Shown here: positions 11,210-22,539 of the stretch, piece by piece
Numbering within the stretch: position 1 is the first letter of the stretch
How the letters are laid out: every line of letters starts with the position of its first letter
From: Ligustrum vulgare
Taxonomy: Eukaryota; Streptophyta; Magnoliopsida; Lamiales; Oleaceae
Assembly (NCBI GenBank): GCA_963555705.1
Contig: OY743184.1
Span: forward strand, 28,970,639 to 29,034,638
Reading direction: 5' to 3'
Length of the DNA: 64,000 bases
Program-made: the position numbers and the translations under genes
Notes under the pieces: model-generated
Seen by the model: only the letters and a program-made list of their open reading frames with translations
The model's database searches: none
Told to the model about the DNA's origin: nothing

Positions 11210-12042
11210 TAAAGAGATGCCAACAACTAACTATTTTTCAAATTCTTTTCCCATAACGACATACTTATTGAAATATAATGTTAATAGATTGTTCTTCAGG
11301 AGTGTACTTAGTTTTCAAGTTACCGAACCTCTTATGGGGTTATACAATTTTTTATGTGTATTATATACTCTTCAAGAGTATACATATCCTTAGAGGTCCA
11401 TCTTCATAATCTATTCTATTTTTCTTTTTCATTTGAAGATTTTTATCTTGGAACTAAATGGAATCATGCTTCAGGGGTGCCTTAAATTTATTAATTTTAA
11501 TGTTAATAGATTGTTCTTTTGATGATATCAATTTGAGTTGAAGCATTTAAAGCTTGTTTGTGATATATTGTCAATCTCTTTGATCAATAAACACGTTTAA
11601 ATGAATTATTTTTCAAACTTTTGTTATAAATTAGTAATAAGTATGTGCTTTGTACGTCTTATGTATATGATGAATATTAAAGTAACGTTTTTAAGTAATA
11701 ATATTGTTTTTAAAGTAGTTGACGTAATTGATATTGTTAGAGGAAAATTGTAAATGGTAAATTGACTTCAATTCCTAAAATATTAATATTTTATTGAAAA
11801 TCTTTGTCCAGATCTTCGAAATATATATTAGACAATTATTTAAAATGTCAGTTTAATAAATAAATCGTGTGTGATATATTAAGAAGTAATCTTATATAAT
11901 AAATATTAAGCAAATTAATAATTACTTCATAAAATATTTATGATAAATTACGAAAAAAATATGAAAAAAAATATGTCCATAGATAAATTAAATTAATTTG
12001 TGAGCATATTTTAATAATGACAAAAATGTTTAATATTTTGCT
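11210..12042. other. AT-rich DNA, no gene seen
   Basis: No coding or family signal was seen. The 20-bp word AATGTTAATAGATTGTTCTT occurs twice, near 11277 and 11499. Confidence 0.5.
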
Positions 12043-12198
12043 ATTGTTTGAGATAAATTAAAATAAGATTTTAATAAAAGTCAAAGTCAACAATTAATTT
12101 TAATCACACATTTCATTGGACTCACAACTTTTCAATCACATTTTATTAATTTCTATCAAAATCAATTAAAAATCTGATTTTAATCATTGCCAAACAAT
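12043..12198. mobile_element. MITE, same family as 29458-29620
   Basis: The ends ATTGTTTGA and CAAACAAT are inverted. The interior (TTAATCACACATTTCAT, GACTCACAACTTTTCAA) matches the MITE at 29458-29620. The target duplication is not clear. Confidence 0.55.
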
Positions 12199-12322
12199 GA
12201 CTATATAAACTTAAACAAAAATTCCAGTTTTGATTTTTTTTCCTTTTACAAAGAGTTTTAAAATTATTTATTTTATATTCTTAATTAGAAAATAATTAAA
12301 AAATATATTTTCTCGTTATATA

Positions 12323-12486
12323 GGCCCTATTTGATGGATATTAAAATTAGATTTTTAGCAGAGTTTGATAAAAGTTGATGAAATGTGTAATTAAAAATTT
12401 ATGAGACGGATGAAATATACAGTTATGATTAACTGTTGAATTTAAATTTGATAAAAATCTATTTTTTTTATCATAACCAATCAGGC
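12323..12486. mobile_element. Tourist-like MITE (decayed)
   Basis: It starts GGCCCTATTTGAT and ends AACCAATCAGGC, imperfect inverted ends of the GGCC..TTTGAT type, flanked by TA. The interior resembles the 29458-29620 element in reverse. Confidence 0.5.
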
Positions 12487-12766
12487 TAAAAATAAAAATA
12501 AAAAAATCTAGTTTTATCGGTAACTAAAACATAATTGTTTTAACTAAAAATAGAAAAAAATCGTTAAAAGCATAAACATGAGTAAATTAAAAAGTAATAT
12601 CGCCTCCGTTTGGTAACACCGTGTGGTTTATAAATTGATTTATTTATGATTTTGAGGTAAAAAATAGTGATTAAAAATTGGAGAGAGAAAATGTATGTAG
12701 TTAAAAAGAGATTTGAGAAATTAGTAGTTTATAAACTAATTTATAAAATATTTTTTTACACTTTGT

Positions 12767-13250
12767 CAAACACATACTTAATTGAATAACCAATTTCAAT
12801 TTAGTCAACGTGGATAAACTAATATTTTTGAAATAAGAATAAAAATAAATGTAAAATAAGTTTTAATAAATGAACTAAGGGTATTACCGGGAAAAAGGAA
12901 AAAAAATAAGGATAAAATGGAAATCAAAAGATTCTAATACATCCACACTTTTAAGATAGTGTAGATAGATGTAGATGGATAGATAGATGTAGATTGTAGA
13001 TGTAGAATATCAAACACATACTTGATTGAATAACCAATTTCGATTTAGTCAACGTGGATAAACTAATATTTTTGAAATAAGAATTAAAATAAATGTAAAA
13101 TAAGTTTTAATAAATGAACTAAGGGTATTATTGCGAAAAAGAAAAAAATGTGAGGATAAAATGGGAAATCAAAATATTCTCATCCATCCACACTTTTAAG
13201 ATAATGCAGATGTAGATGTAGATAGATAGATGTAGATATAGAAGATAGAC
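12767..13250. repeat. 244-bp tandem duplication
   Basis: The unit begins CAAACACATACTT at 12767 and again at 13011, so the period is 244 bp. Both units contain TTTAGTCAACGTGGATAAAC and end in TAGATAGATGTAGA-type simple repeat, which may have promoted slippage or recombination. There is no gene inside; the short ORF at 13128-13340 is a by-product. Confidence 0.85.
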
Positions 13251-13259
13251 ATAGATTGT

Positions 13260-14179
13260 CCTGTGCAAAGATCTATTTAATACAAATACATATACACATA
13301 CACTTATGTTGATTATTTCAATCCTTCCTAATTCCTCCACCTGTTGCTGATAAAATGTCCAATAAAATTAAATATTATGAAGTGTCACCAAGATAGTGTT
13401 AAAAATATTTTATGAAGGTTCAAACTAAACATCTATTCTCATCATTCTGAAATATCCATTTTCAGTTGTATGTGATGGAGCGATTGTGCATATATTTCAA
13501 AAAAATATCATTGGATGTAGCATTCTTTAGTATGAAATGGTAAGCAATTTGTTCTCAATAAAAATGGTTTAGAAATTAATTATATTCATAATTCAACAAC
13601 GCTAGAATTTGTAGCAGTAATTGAACACAATAATGGACAAGGACACAGAGAAATAGACTTGGATCAGAATTCCTCCATTTTCTGAGTATTGCTACGCTGA
13701 AGCCAATCTGTAGGTTTACGATTGAACTAGAGGAAAGTGTGGCCAATTACAATTGTAGGAAGTTAATCACTTTAGATGGTGAATCAATTTGCAGAATCTG
13801 AAGCACAATTCTTTGTTTGACTGAGACGGAACATGGAGATTCCCCATGAATCATTCGCTGAAGCTATCTAAGGAAGGAAGCCAATAAATGCAAGTGCAAA
13901 ATCCTTTGAGACCGTAACTAATGAAGGAGGAACTGGATTGGTTCCTATCAGGAAAGCTTCAAATAACTGAGAAAGATGAGGATGATGTACATAAAGTGGT
14001 AGATGAGTCTAATAATTTCTAAGAGGGCGATTCCTCTTAACAAAGGGGAACTTTGGGGGGTAAAAAACTCTATTTTAACATCCAGTTACCTTGGTAAAAA
14101 GAAAGGAATCCTTATCGCAAAAATGAGAAAATTTAGAAACTGACAATAAGCACATAAAACAAATACAGAATATATATAG
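13260..14179. other. No recognised feature
   Basis: Moderately less AT-rich than its surroundings, with no long ORF and no family motif seen on either strand. Confidence 0.45.
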
Positions 14180-17029
14180 TGTTAGCTAACATAAGTGTAC
14201 GGATCTCACAAGTAATAGAGTGGATTTAAGTCCATATATCGCACCTACAAGGATTGTGCAAATTATATTTTAGATTACGAATTCTTAATCAGAACTAGAT
14301 AATTTGATTTGACAAATTTTGTTTGAAAGTTAAATTAACAATTAAACTAAATAGCAATGGAAAATTGACTTGTTAAAATGAATTAAACATGTTAGAATCA
14401 TGAATCCATTTTAATCCTATAATCCACATCTTGACTTAGATAATTAACAACAAATTATGGGATATTGAAAATTCGTGTTCCTAAAGTTATTTATGTCTCC
14501 TTTCGAGCGATGCATAAAAACTTTTTCCCACATGCAAATTGACAAAATTCCAAAAGGACTTTATAAGGCATACTTCATTTACACATTTCATCAAACACCT
14601 AGAAAACACTTGCAATTCTAACCTTAGTCTTGACATAGTATTTATTCAATCATTATACAGCATCACAACTAACCAAAAATGACATAAACCACCTTAAGAG
14701 TTAACCATCAAGCTTAAATCAACATCCCAACTTAAAACAACTTTAGGTATTAATAAGTCTAATTTAAATGGGGTGTTTTAGGCTCATATATCATAAGGAC
14801 ATCAACTTAGTTTTAAACAAGTTATGAAATAAGTCATTAAAATACATCTTCTTTACTCAAACCTTTTACATAATGCCATCATCATCAAAATTTAATATCC
14901 CCATTCAAAAATCAGATTTATAGTATCAATAACACCCATATAAACAAGAAATTACCTTAATTTAAATGTCCAAATCTGCACTTAAAATTTTTGTCAAGTT
15001 CAACCTCTAATACTTCGTAACCTTCATCCAAGTATTCCTCCACTTATAATCATACTCATAAACAAAACCATTGTTGCTTTACTGAAACAATTCATCAAAC
15101 AGTTAGAGGGCAATTGTGTTCTTAACTTTCAATCTTAAACATAGTTTATCCACTCAATCATAATCAATAAGAACCATATTAGAATTTGAGATTTAAAGAT
15201 AGTACTTCAACAAAATATAAAAAATTTAATACAATATTACACAAATCAAGTTTCATTCACCTATAACTTAGATAAGATGATTTTGACTCATAACATCTAC
15301 AATTATTTAACCAAGTGTTAGAGTAACTTCAACAGACTAAAATCTTACTTCTTAATCCAAGTTTTACCTAGAAATCCATCCAAAAATGAGGGTTTCTCAC
15401 TTTGGAACAATCTGCTCAGAATTGGGATAAGATACTAGAAGCCTCTCGTTTTGCCTTTGCCAATGCTACTAGTAGCCTCGGTACAGCAGAATTTCCTTTC
15501 TCTTCTCTTTTCCTTCTCTTTTTCCCCTTTTTCTTCTCCTTTTTCCTTCCATTTTTCGTCCAGCAGCCTGCCCATGGTTCCTCTCTTGTGTCTCCACCGA
15601 AAAATGAAGGAGAAATAGGGTTAAATCATTCCTAGAATCAATTGTTTCAATCATCTTCAACTTTACTAACTTTAAACTTGCTAAATCAATTCAAAACCAA
15701 AATTTAAACCTTAAACATGAAGGAGAGATTACTTCTTACCTTAAGAATTGAAATAGGGATTCAAAACCTAAACTTGAAACCTTCCTTCCTCAAGAATCAA
15801 TTGATGGCAATCCCTCTCTCTTTCTCCTCCTTTTCCCCTATGATTCTCTCTGTCTTCTCTCTGTTTTTGGGCGAAAAAATGAAGAGGAGAAGGGCTAAAT
15901 TTCGTTCTATATAGATAGATTTATGATAGGTTTGTAAAACAGCCCATTACTTTCAAATTTGTACAAGTTAGTCCTTATGTAATTGCAAACTAAGTCCTCA
16001 AAGCTTTCTTTCTATCATCCAAGCCCTATAAATTTTGGTAAATAATTACTTATAACAAAATAAGTTGATGTTCCAAACACGTCCTTAAGGTAGTATGACA
16101 AGTGTCTCACTTTTATATTATTTTACTACAAAATCCCAATTTTTTCTTTTCAAGGTGCCACTTTCAAGTCAATATTTGAAGGTCAATACGAGCTCTGTTT
16201 TGGCCAATCTTTATATCATTGTAAATTTTATACTTCAAGCTTCGCAACAGTTACACATGCAAAGAAATCGGATCATTATACTGCCCGTACCATTCATCCA
16301 AAAATGGCTGCTCTGCTGGGTTTTTACACTTGGCAAAATTTCTGAAATTTTCAGCACCTTTACCATTTCAAGCATGCAACTTCAACTCAATATTTGAAGC
16401 ACTTCACAACCTCAATTGTACTCAAATTTGACATCAATACGTACATCTCATTGTGTACTATAAGGAAGTATAAGATGCAAAGACATCGGATTACCATGTT
16501 GCTCGTACCTTCCTCTCAAACAAATATGGCTACTCGACCACAACTTTACACTTAGAATTATTTTAAAGATTTTCAGCATTCCAACTATTCTTTCAATGCA
16601 ACTTTAGCTCCATTTTTGAAACACTCTCGACCTTCATTGTGATCAAACTTGATACCAATACTTAGATCTCATCATGAACTATAAAATGGTATAATTTGCA
16701 ATGACCAAAGATTACTATATAATCCATAAAATGATCCCAAAATTGTGTTAATCACAATGACAAAACTGTAATTAATAGGACTTTCTAAAATTTCCAACTT
16801 AGTCCTCAACTATAAAATTCCATTCGGTTCAGTTCAAACATCATATACAACTTTATTTTATGCCAATTTAATCTCCAAAGTTACCAATAACGTCAATTTC
16901 TCCCATTTTCTTATAAATTCTATATTATCTCGTCGTACAACACGTGAAATTGTTTCTTCTTTAAGAAAAAAACTTGATTCTAACTTTCTAAATAAATTAT
17001 CTAGGGTACAAAATTTTCGAGTTGTTACA
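14180..17029 (-). repeat. LTR-like sequence(s) with a clear right-hand terminus
   Basis: The right edge at 17029 reads, on the minus strand, TGTAACAACTCGAAAATTTT, a typical start of plant gypsy LTRs. About 14180-14260 resembles the LTR at 61733 (AAGTAATAGAGTGGATT, CTACAAGGATTG). Between 16150 and 16640 a roughly 235-bp unit is imperfectly repeated. CT-rich stretches at 15490-15560 and 15810-15870 give spurious Phe- or Ser-rich ORFs. More than one LTR may be merged here, since I could not find the left boundary or a target duplication. Confidence 0.45.
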
Positions 17030-17100
17030 TAGAATGCTGAAGAAGCAGATGATGTGCCTAACAACGATGATGATGAGAATGGCCTCGATGGTTTGGGGGA
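17030..17100 (+). pseudogene. Acidic C-terminal coding tail of unknown gene
   Basis: Just right of the LTR edge a short frame reads AEEADDVPNNDDDENGLDGL and stops at about 17102. Acidic tails like this occur in some transposases, and a probable CACTA end follows at 17270-17560, but identity is unproven. Confidence 0.25.
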
Positions 17101-17154
17101 CTAGTACCACTATTTTAAATTATTGATTGTAAAATGCTTTTTGAATTATGCATT

Positions 17155-17155
<1 letters not shown>

Positions 17156-17222
<67 letters not shown>
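17156..17222. repeat. (AAT)n microsatellite
   Basis: About 22 uninterrupted AAT units. The poly-Ile ORF on the minus strand is an artefact of this. Confidence 0.97.
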
Positions 17223-17223
<1 letters not shown>

Positions 17224-17269
17224 CTTGTACAAGTTGTTTCTATTTTTTTTAATTTTTTTGAAGTTGCAT

Positions 17270-17560
17270 ATCTATAGATATATTTTAAAAATTTTCTGTA
17301 TATGGACGACAAATTTCATCCGTATAGGTTTAAAATAATAGCAATGACGTTATTGGAGCGAAAATGTCGCTTCTATAGATCGAAAAAGGAAAAAAAATAT
17401 GACGGGGAATCTGGGATGACATTGTCATCCCTATATGGGTTACAAGAGGGGACTTTTTTCGCCTCTGTTAGTCTATAGGAGCGAGTTTCGTGCCTATAGG
17501 GACGACAAATGTCGCCCTTGTTTGTCCCGATTCTTGTTGGACTACACGGAGTACCAAGAG
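17270..17560. mobile_element. Probable decayed CACTA subterminal region
   Basis: Short inverted words recur, for example GGGATGACATTGTCATCCC and GGGACGACAAATGTCGCCC, mixed with CTATAGG. Arrays like this are typical of CACTA subterminal repeats. The stretch ends near TCTTGTTGGACTAC, which could be a damaged TTGTAGTG terminus. Confidence 0.4.
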
Positions 17561-18054
17561 ATATTTGAGACTTGCCTTTTCTTTTAGATTACTAAATGAA
17601 AGAAGAAAACTTAATTTTTCATGGTAATACTTTACTAAATCATTGCATAGCTAAGTTAGAATAATATATCCAATCACTCTAAGTGAAGCTTAGGAGATCT
17701 AACCAGAACTTTTTTCGGTATTTCCATTCACTTAATATAGAATTTGGAAGTATAAAATATCAACATTTTTTTTTCACTCCGTTGTAATGTGATAATGACA
17801 GTATTATGCTTTCACCTGTGGTGAAATAGGTTCTTTTAGAATCAATTTAAAATGTACGAAAGCTCTCTTTCGATGGCAAAGTTGAGATTGAGATCATCAT
17901 TATGGTAATTTGAAGGCCTCTAAGGGCACAGATGCCCTCATTGAACTGAATGTCCAGGCTATTAGATACCTCAAGAAAACCTGCCAGAACATATATATCA
18001 AGTTTTAAATATTTTCACTCAATTAAAATGATAGAATTATTATATTATAATAAT
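17561..18054. other. No recognised feature
   Basis: AT-rich with no coding or repeat signal I can name. Confidence 0.4.
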
Positions 18055-18655
18055 AAAAAATATGAAAAAACACTTACACTTACTTCACGCTTCTTCCTCA
18101 TTTCTCGAATGTTTGTAAAAATGTTATCCCTCTTTTCTAAAACTGCTACCAAATCATCCTGCAAAACATTGATCTCTTTCTTTAGAGACTCATTTTCTTC
18201 ATCAAGTTGCAAGTTTGGCCTTAACCACGTGTTGTTCCTTTTGAACTTCATCGAGATGATAAGAAAAAACATATAATGCACCAAACAGTACAGATTTTAT
18301 GAGCTTATTTGGTGTAGGAGTCTTTGGATGAATTTTGAGTTTTTTGAGAATGTGTGGTTGAAAAATGTGAAAAATGACGGGTCTCATAAAAATATATGGT
18401 TAAAAATAAATTTGAGAAAAAGTTCGAAAATTTTACATTTACCAAATAGGCTCTACATAGATAGCATCTTACTTTTGACCTGCTCCTGAATATCCTGTTT
18501 TTTACCAAATAATTCTCGAGTCTTAGCCCCCTCGGTAGAAATTGCAATGACCTTTTCTTATGTCCCTTCAAGTTGTTTAATTTCTCTTAGTATTTGCTTC
18601 TCTTCATTTAGAGGAAAGCTTTCATGTTGAACGCGATATTGCAAACTTTTGATCT
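18055..18655 (-). pseudogene. PPI1-like (proton pump interactor) gene fragment
   Basis: Two exon-like blocks on the minus strand fit the coiled-coil PPI1 family, plant proteins that bind the plasma-membrane H+-ATPase. Block one, 18652 to about 18475, reads IKSLQYRVQHESFPLNEEKQ, then EIKQLEGT, an in-frame stop, EKVIAIST and KKQDIQEQVK, followed by a donor-like GTAAG. It is preceded by an acceptor-like CAG. Block two, about 18262-18080, has LDEVQKEQHVVKAKL, then shifts frame near 18213 into NESLKKEINVLQDDL and REMRKKREV. The N-terminal and C-terminal parts of the gene are missing. A MITE (18301-18453) sits between the blocks. Stop and frameshift show it is dead; it may be a transduplicated fragment. 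Confidence 0.72.
18301..18453. mobile_element. Tourist-like MITE in the PPI1-like fragment
   Basis: It starts GAGCTTATTTGGT and ends ACCAAATAGGCTC, near-perfect inverted ends. It shares ends and interior words (TGTGGTTGAAAA) with the MITE at 29261-29420. Flanks TAT/TAC do not form a clean duplication. Confidence 0.72.
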
Positions 18656-18930
18656 GATTAATTAAAAATGTTATTACATTGAACATTAGCACTTTCAGAG
18701 CAATAAGAAAAGATCAGCTTACAAGATCATTTTGCAACATTGAACAACAGTTACCCCTACTCATAACCATTCAATTTCTCATGTATTTTCACATATTTTG
18801 CAGGATTATGCTACTTGTACAACTCTTGGTTGACAACTTCTTTTAACAACTTACTAAAATACAATATTTTACTATTTTCTTTATTTTCTTTTTTATAATT
18901 TAGATAGTTTTGATTTTCAGATGAATTTTA
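18656..18930. other. No recognised feature
   Basis: AT-rich spacer between the PPI1-like fragment and the viral remnant. Part may be intron. Confidence 0.4.
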
Positions 18931-19245
18931 TTAATCTTTGAAATATAATTTCTTACAATAAAATGAACAGAATCTACAATTAAATGTTAAATTTTTTTCT
19001 TCTATGATTATATCAACTTTTTCAATTTTTCTTTCTAAATTACTAAAAAATCTTTGCCTATCCTTTATGATTCTAGTAAATATTAAAGGATCTATAAATA
19101 ATTGTTGTTTTATTGCTAGATCAAACTGGTTATAATGTCTTCCTAAATCTTCTCTTATATATTTTAGTTGTGTATATGCTTCTTTATCAGATCTATAAAC
19201 TTCTATAATTCTTGGAATTAAAATAATAGTAGGTTTCGAATCCAT
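18931..19245 (-). pseudogene. 104-codon ORF at the edge of the pararetrovirus copy
   Basis: The frame starts at a Met and is rich in charged residues, with IREDLGRHYNQFDLAIKQQ and an FSNLERKIEKVDIIIEE helix-like stretch. I do not recognise a domain. It follows the viral polyprotein remnant on the same strand after about 0.7 kb of AT-rich DNA. It could be a small accessory ORF or the start of another viral ORF. It could also be unrelated. Confidence 0.4.
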
Positions 19246-19959
19246 AAAACAATTTTATCTAAAACGGTGTAATTAAACAAGATAATAAATTCATATAACA
19301 AATTCAATAATAAAGACGATATATAATCCATCATAAATAATTAACAATACTTCGTTCTATCTATGGGTCTATCACGCTTCATTGTAAAACTAGTTAAAAG
19401 ACTTTTTACTAAATACTTCTCAGTTATTTATATAAGCATTAAACACTACACCATAGGTGATCGTTGCCACTCAAAAGACTTATACATTAATGGATGCTCG
19501 GATGACTCACTCCAATACTTTTGTTTAATCTCTTAAATAAACACTTTAAAGAGGTTCTACACAATTCAATTTCATTTCCTACATCTGGATGTACTCTGTT
19601 ACTAAAAAATTTATAATCTTATAAACTCATATATAAATAGTATCATTAATTATATAATGACTTCATATATATCTAGGTGAAGTTTAGTTAGCCATAACTT
19701 CTATTGATATTTGTTTTAGAATTGTTTGTTTGAAAGAATTTTGTTTGATCTAGCAATAAAAGATTATAGAGATGAAGGAAAGATAAAATTTTAATGGATT
19801 GTAATTTTTATTTCTTCTAAACTTTGGTGTGTTACAGTGAGGGGAACTCCTACTCTTATAGATGCTAAGAGATAAAATAAGATTACCTATCTTTTACCTC
19901 TACTTAGTGAAATTAAAGAAAATAAAGTGATAAAGTAAAGTTACAAAAAAAAAAAAATT

Positions 19960-21445
19960 CAACTTTTCTAAAGTTACCCATGGGTCTGATCCCTCGCGTC
20001 TTCAAAATTCATATAGGTATGTTTCATCTTCATTATAGCTCGGTTGGTCCCCACAAATTTTACATTTGTGGCATGTCTCCATTTTCCTTAGGTGGTGTAG
20101 TTGGCATACAGCTCTTGGCTCACGTCTAAATTACTGATAAGAATGTTCTCGGCATATTCTTTTAATCTTCATAAATAAATGATTGTTGTACGTTCTGCTT
20201 AACATTGGCCATATTGTGTATCACTATTTTGTCATCTTTAGTTTTCTATACCCAAAAATTGGTGCCTTGTGTAAGGGTATCTTGTAATTCTGTACATAAG
20301 TCTAAGACCAAGAGCCATTTTCTCTGGGATGGCTTTTATCTGTTATTCCTTGTCAGATGGTTTAACTTTTGATTCACTTAAAATTGATTTCTTTGTTACT
20401 CCACTTTTAATTGTATGTTTTTCTTTAAGGCACATCGCATCAATAAATTATGAGATAAGAGAGTAAATTCTGACATAGATAATTTCCGCTTTGGTAGTTC
20501 CAAAATATGTCTTTATGACTACTTTAATTGAAATTAGTAGCAAAGATATTTCTTTCATCTTCTTGCTGGGGTAAATGCATTGTAGTATAATAACTTTATT
20601 GATTTTTTGATAATTAATTGTCCTTAGCCAATTCCCTTCTTTTTTTTCTTTAGGAATTCAACATATAGTTTCTTTGTTGTCTGCTCCTTTTTTTCCAACT
20701 ACTAAAAAAGTTTCTTTAGATTGTTCAATAGCTTTGTTAATGACTTTGGAAGATGAACTTTCAATAATTGCTAAGTTAGATATTTCTTCTTCAATAGGAA
20801 GTTTGTAACAAAATTTTTTTGTCGGAGAAGACTCAGTTCCTCCTTTGTTCAATTTTTCAGGAGAATTAACTCCTGATTTGTAATGTGATAACTCGTTACT
20901 AGTAAATTGTGACATGCAAGTTTGCACATTGTTGTATTAATTTGTATTATTGATGTTGATTTTGCGAAACAGAACTCTTCTATTTTTCTATGTAGATCTT
21001 CCAAGTCTAGATAAATAATTTGCAATAACATTGACAGTACATTTCATGTGGACAATTTCAATACCATAATGACTAAGTTCTACTTAACATCTTATTAATC
21101 TTTTGTTAGAAATAATTGAAATAATTTCTTTAGTTAACCAATATCTTATTTGGGTATTATTAGTCCTAATTTTAAACTTTGTAGTTACAATAAATAACTC
21201 AAATTTTTTAATAGCTAATTTAAAGGCAATTCCTTTTCGTTAATATGATAATTAATTTGTGAAGTGAAAGTACCACTAGTGTATTGTGACATTCTTTCAT
21301 CATCTTATTTTGGGTAAATATATTTAATATTTGTAATTTTTTTTCGTCTTTGGAGCTATTACTATTTAGTTTTTCATTTTAATCTTTTTTGTGAAGGAAC
21401 TAAGTTTCTCGTTAAGTTAGGTATATATTTTTTGGTTTGTTTCAC
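19960..21445 (-). pseudogene. Endogenous pararetrovirus (Caulimoviridae-like), RT end and RNase H remnant
   Basis: Reading leftwards from 21445, pieces in changing frames resemble the end of the RT domain and the RNase H of plant caulimovirids. A KYIPNLTRNLVP block lies near 21415, an INYH..EKE-like block near 21260-21230, and an end-of-RNase-H block near 21010-20985. Further left, at about 20100-20020, a short Cys/His-rich stretch (CHKCKICGD) is visible. Many stops and frameshifts are present, so it cannot be expressed. It is the continuation of 34487-36130; the two halves were separated by the insertion at 21446-34486. Confidence 0.65.
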
Positions 21446-22010
21446 TGTAACGCCCCTGAATTTTTCGATTCCTAAACCTTGGAGTGTTACTAAAAACAAT
21501 TTGATTTTCTTAAAGAAATGTGAAAGCATAAACAAATAAATAGTTTTACTAAACATGAAATTGAAATTCTTTACAATCAAATCATTATAACATAATTTAA
21601 CAAAATAAACATGTTTCCTTAAACTCCCTTGGCAGTCTGCATCACCATTCCGCCACAATTCATTCAGTCCTGAACTTGCCTGTAAAATGTTTTAAAATAT
21701 GAAATGAGTATACAAATATACTCAGTATAGATCTTGTGCCAGTATTTTTACAATTTAATATCAAAAGCAAGTAGATTACGTCATAACATACTTTCTTAGT
21801 GGGATAAAAACCAGACCATCTCATTCTCACTTTAGGTCATACTCATTCTCCTTCTCCACTTAGGGTTTAGTCATGTGACTGGTTTTCGCAGATCTACATA
21901 ATACCCTTTGGTATTACCAATAAGATTCTCATTACTATTAATTTGGATCACATAAAACGCATAAAATAATCAAACTTAAAATATTAAAAAGCGAAAACAT
22001 GAACCATTTG

Positions 22011-22330
22011 CACTACTACAAAAATGGACTTTTCCAACATTTAAATGACAACATTTGCTAATTGAATGTTGCTAAAAGTGGTCTACCGCAACATTTTGTA
22101 ATTGAATGTTGCATTTGATATGAATATTTGAGATTTATCCATTTTTGCAATATTTAAAAATTGTTGCGATAAGTTGAAATTTCTGCAACACTCAAATTAA
22201 GTTTTGGCAACGTTTAAAAATCGTTGCAATAAATAGCCTATTGCAACGTTTTTTAAAAGTTGCAAAACCAAAGTTTTTACAACGTTTAAAAAACGCTGCA
22301 AAAGTTAAGATTTTGCAACGTTTAAAAAAA
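22011..22330. repeat. CACTA left subterminal repeats
   Basis: Several 10-20-bp units of the form GCAACGTTTAAAAAACG or TTGCAACATT occur in both orientations, as in CACTA subterminal arrays that bind transposase accessory protein. Confidence 0.82.
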
Positions 22331-22539
22331 GGGAAAATTACATAAAACCTTGTGTTTCAAAGATGCAATTCAAAAATCATGTGAAAGAAATCTTTTTTTA
22401 AAATTCAGGTATTAATTCATATAGTTACGTGTTTAATAATTAAAAATAAATATAATGATATATATATAAGATAAACATAATTATCTACTATACATTATAT
22501 TAAAACTAATATAATATTAAATCAAAATTTCAAATTTTG
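22331..22539. other. AT-rich spacer in the CACTA element
   Basis: No gene seen. It separates the subterminal repeats from the C-rich arm. Confidence 0.5.

Noticed and set aside
12603..12780. A further MITE starting GCCTCCGTTTGGTAAC
   Set aside because: The right end (TTTGTCAAACACATAC) matches too poorly and no target duplication is visible.
15402..15914. Phe/Ser-rich ORFs on both strands
   Set aside because: CT-rich LTR-like sequence; both strands are open because of composition.
17115..17312. Poly-isoleucine ORF
   Set aside because: Produced by the (AAT)n microsatellite.
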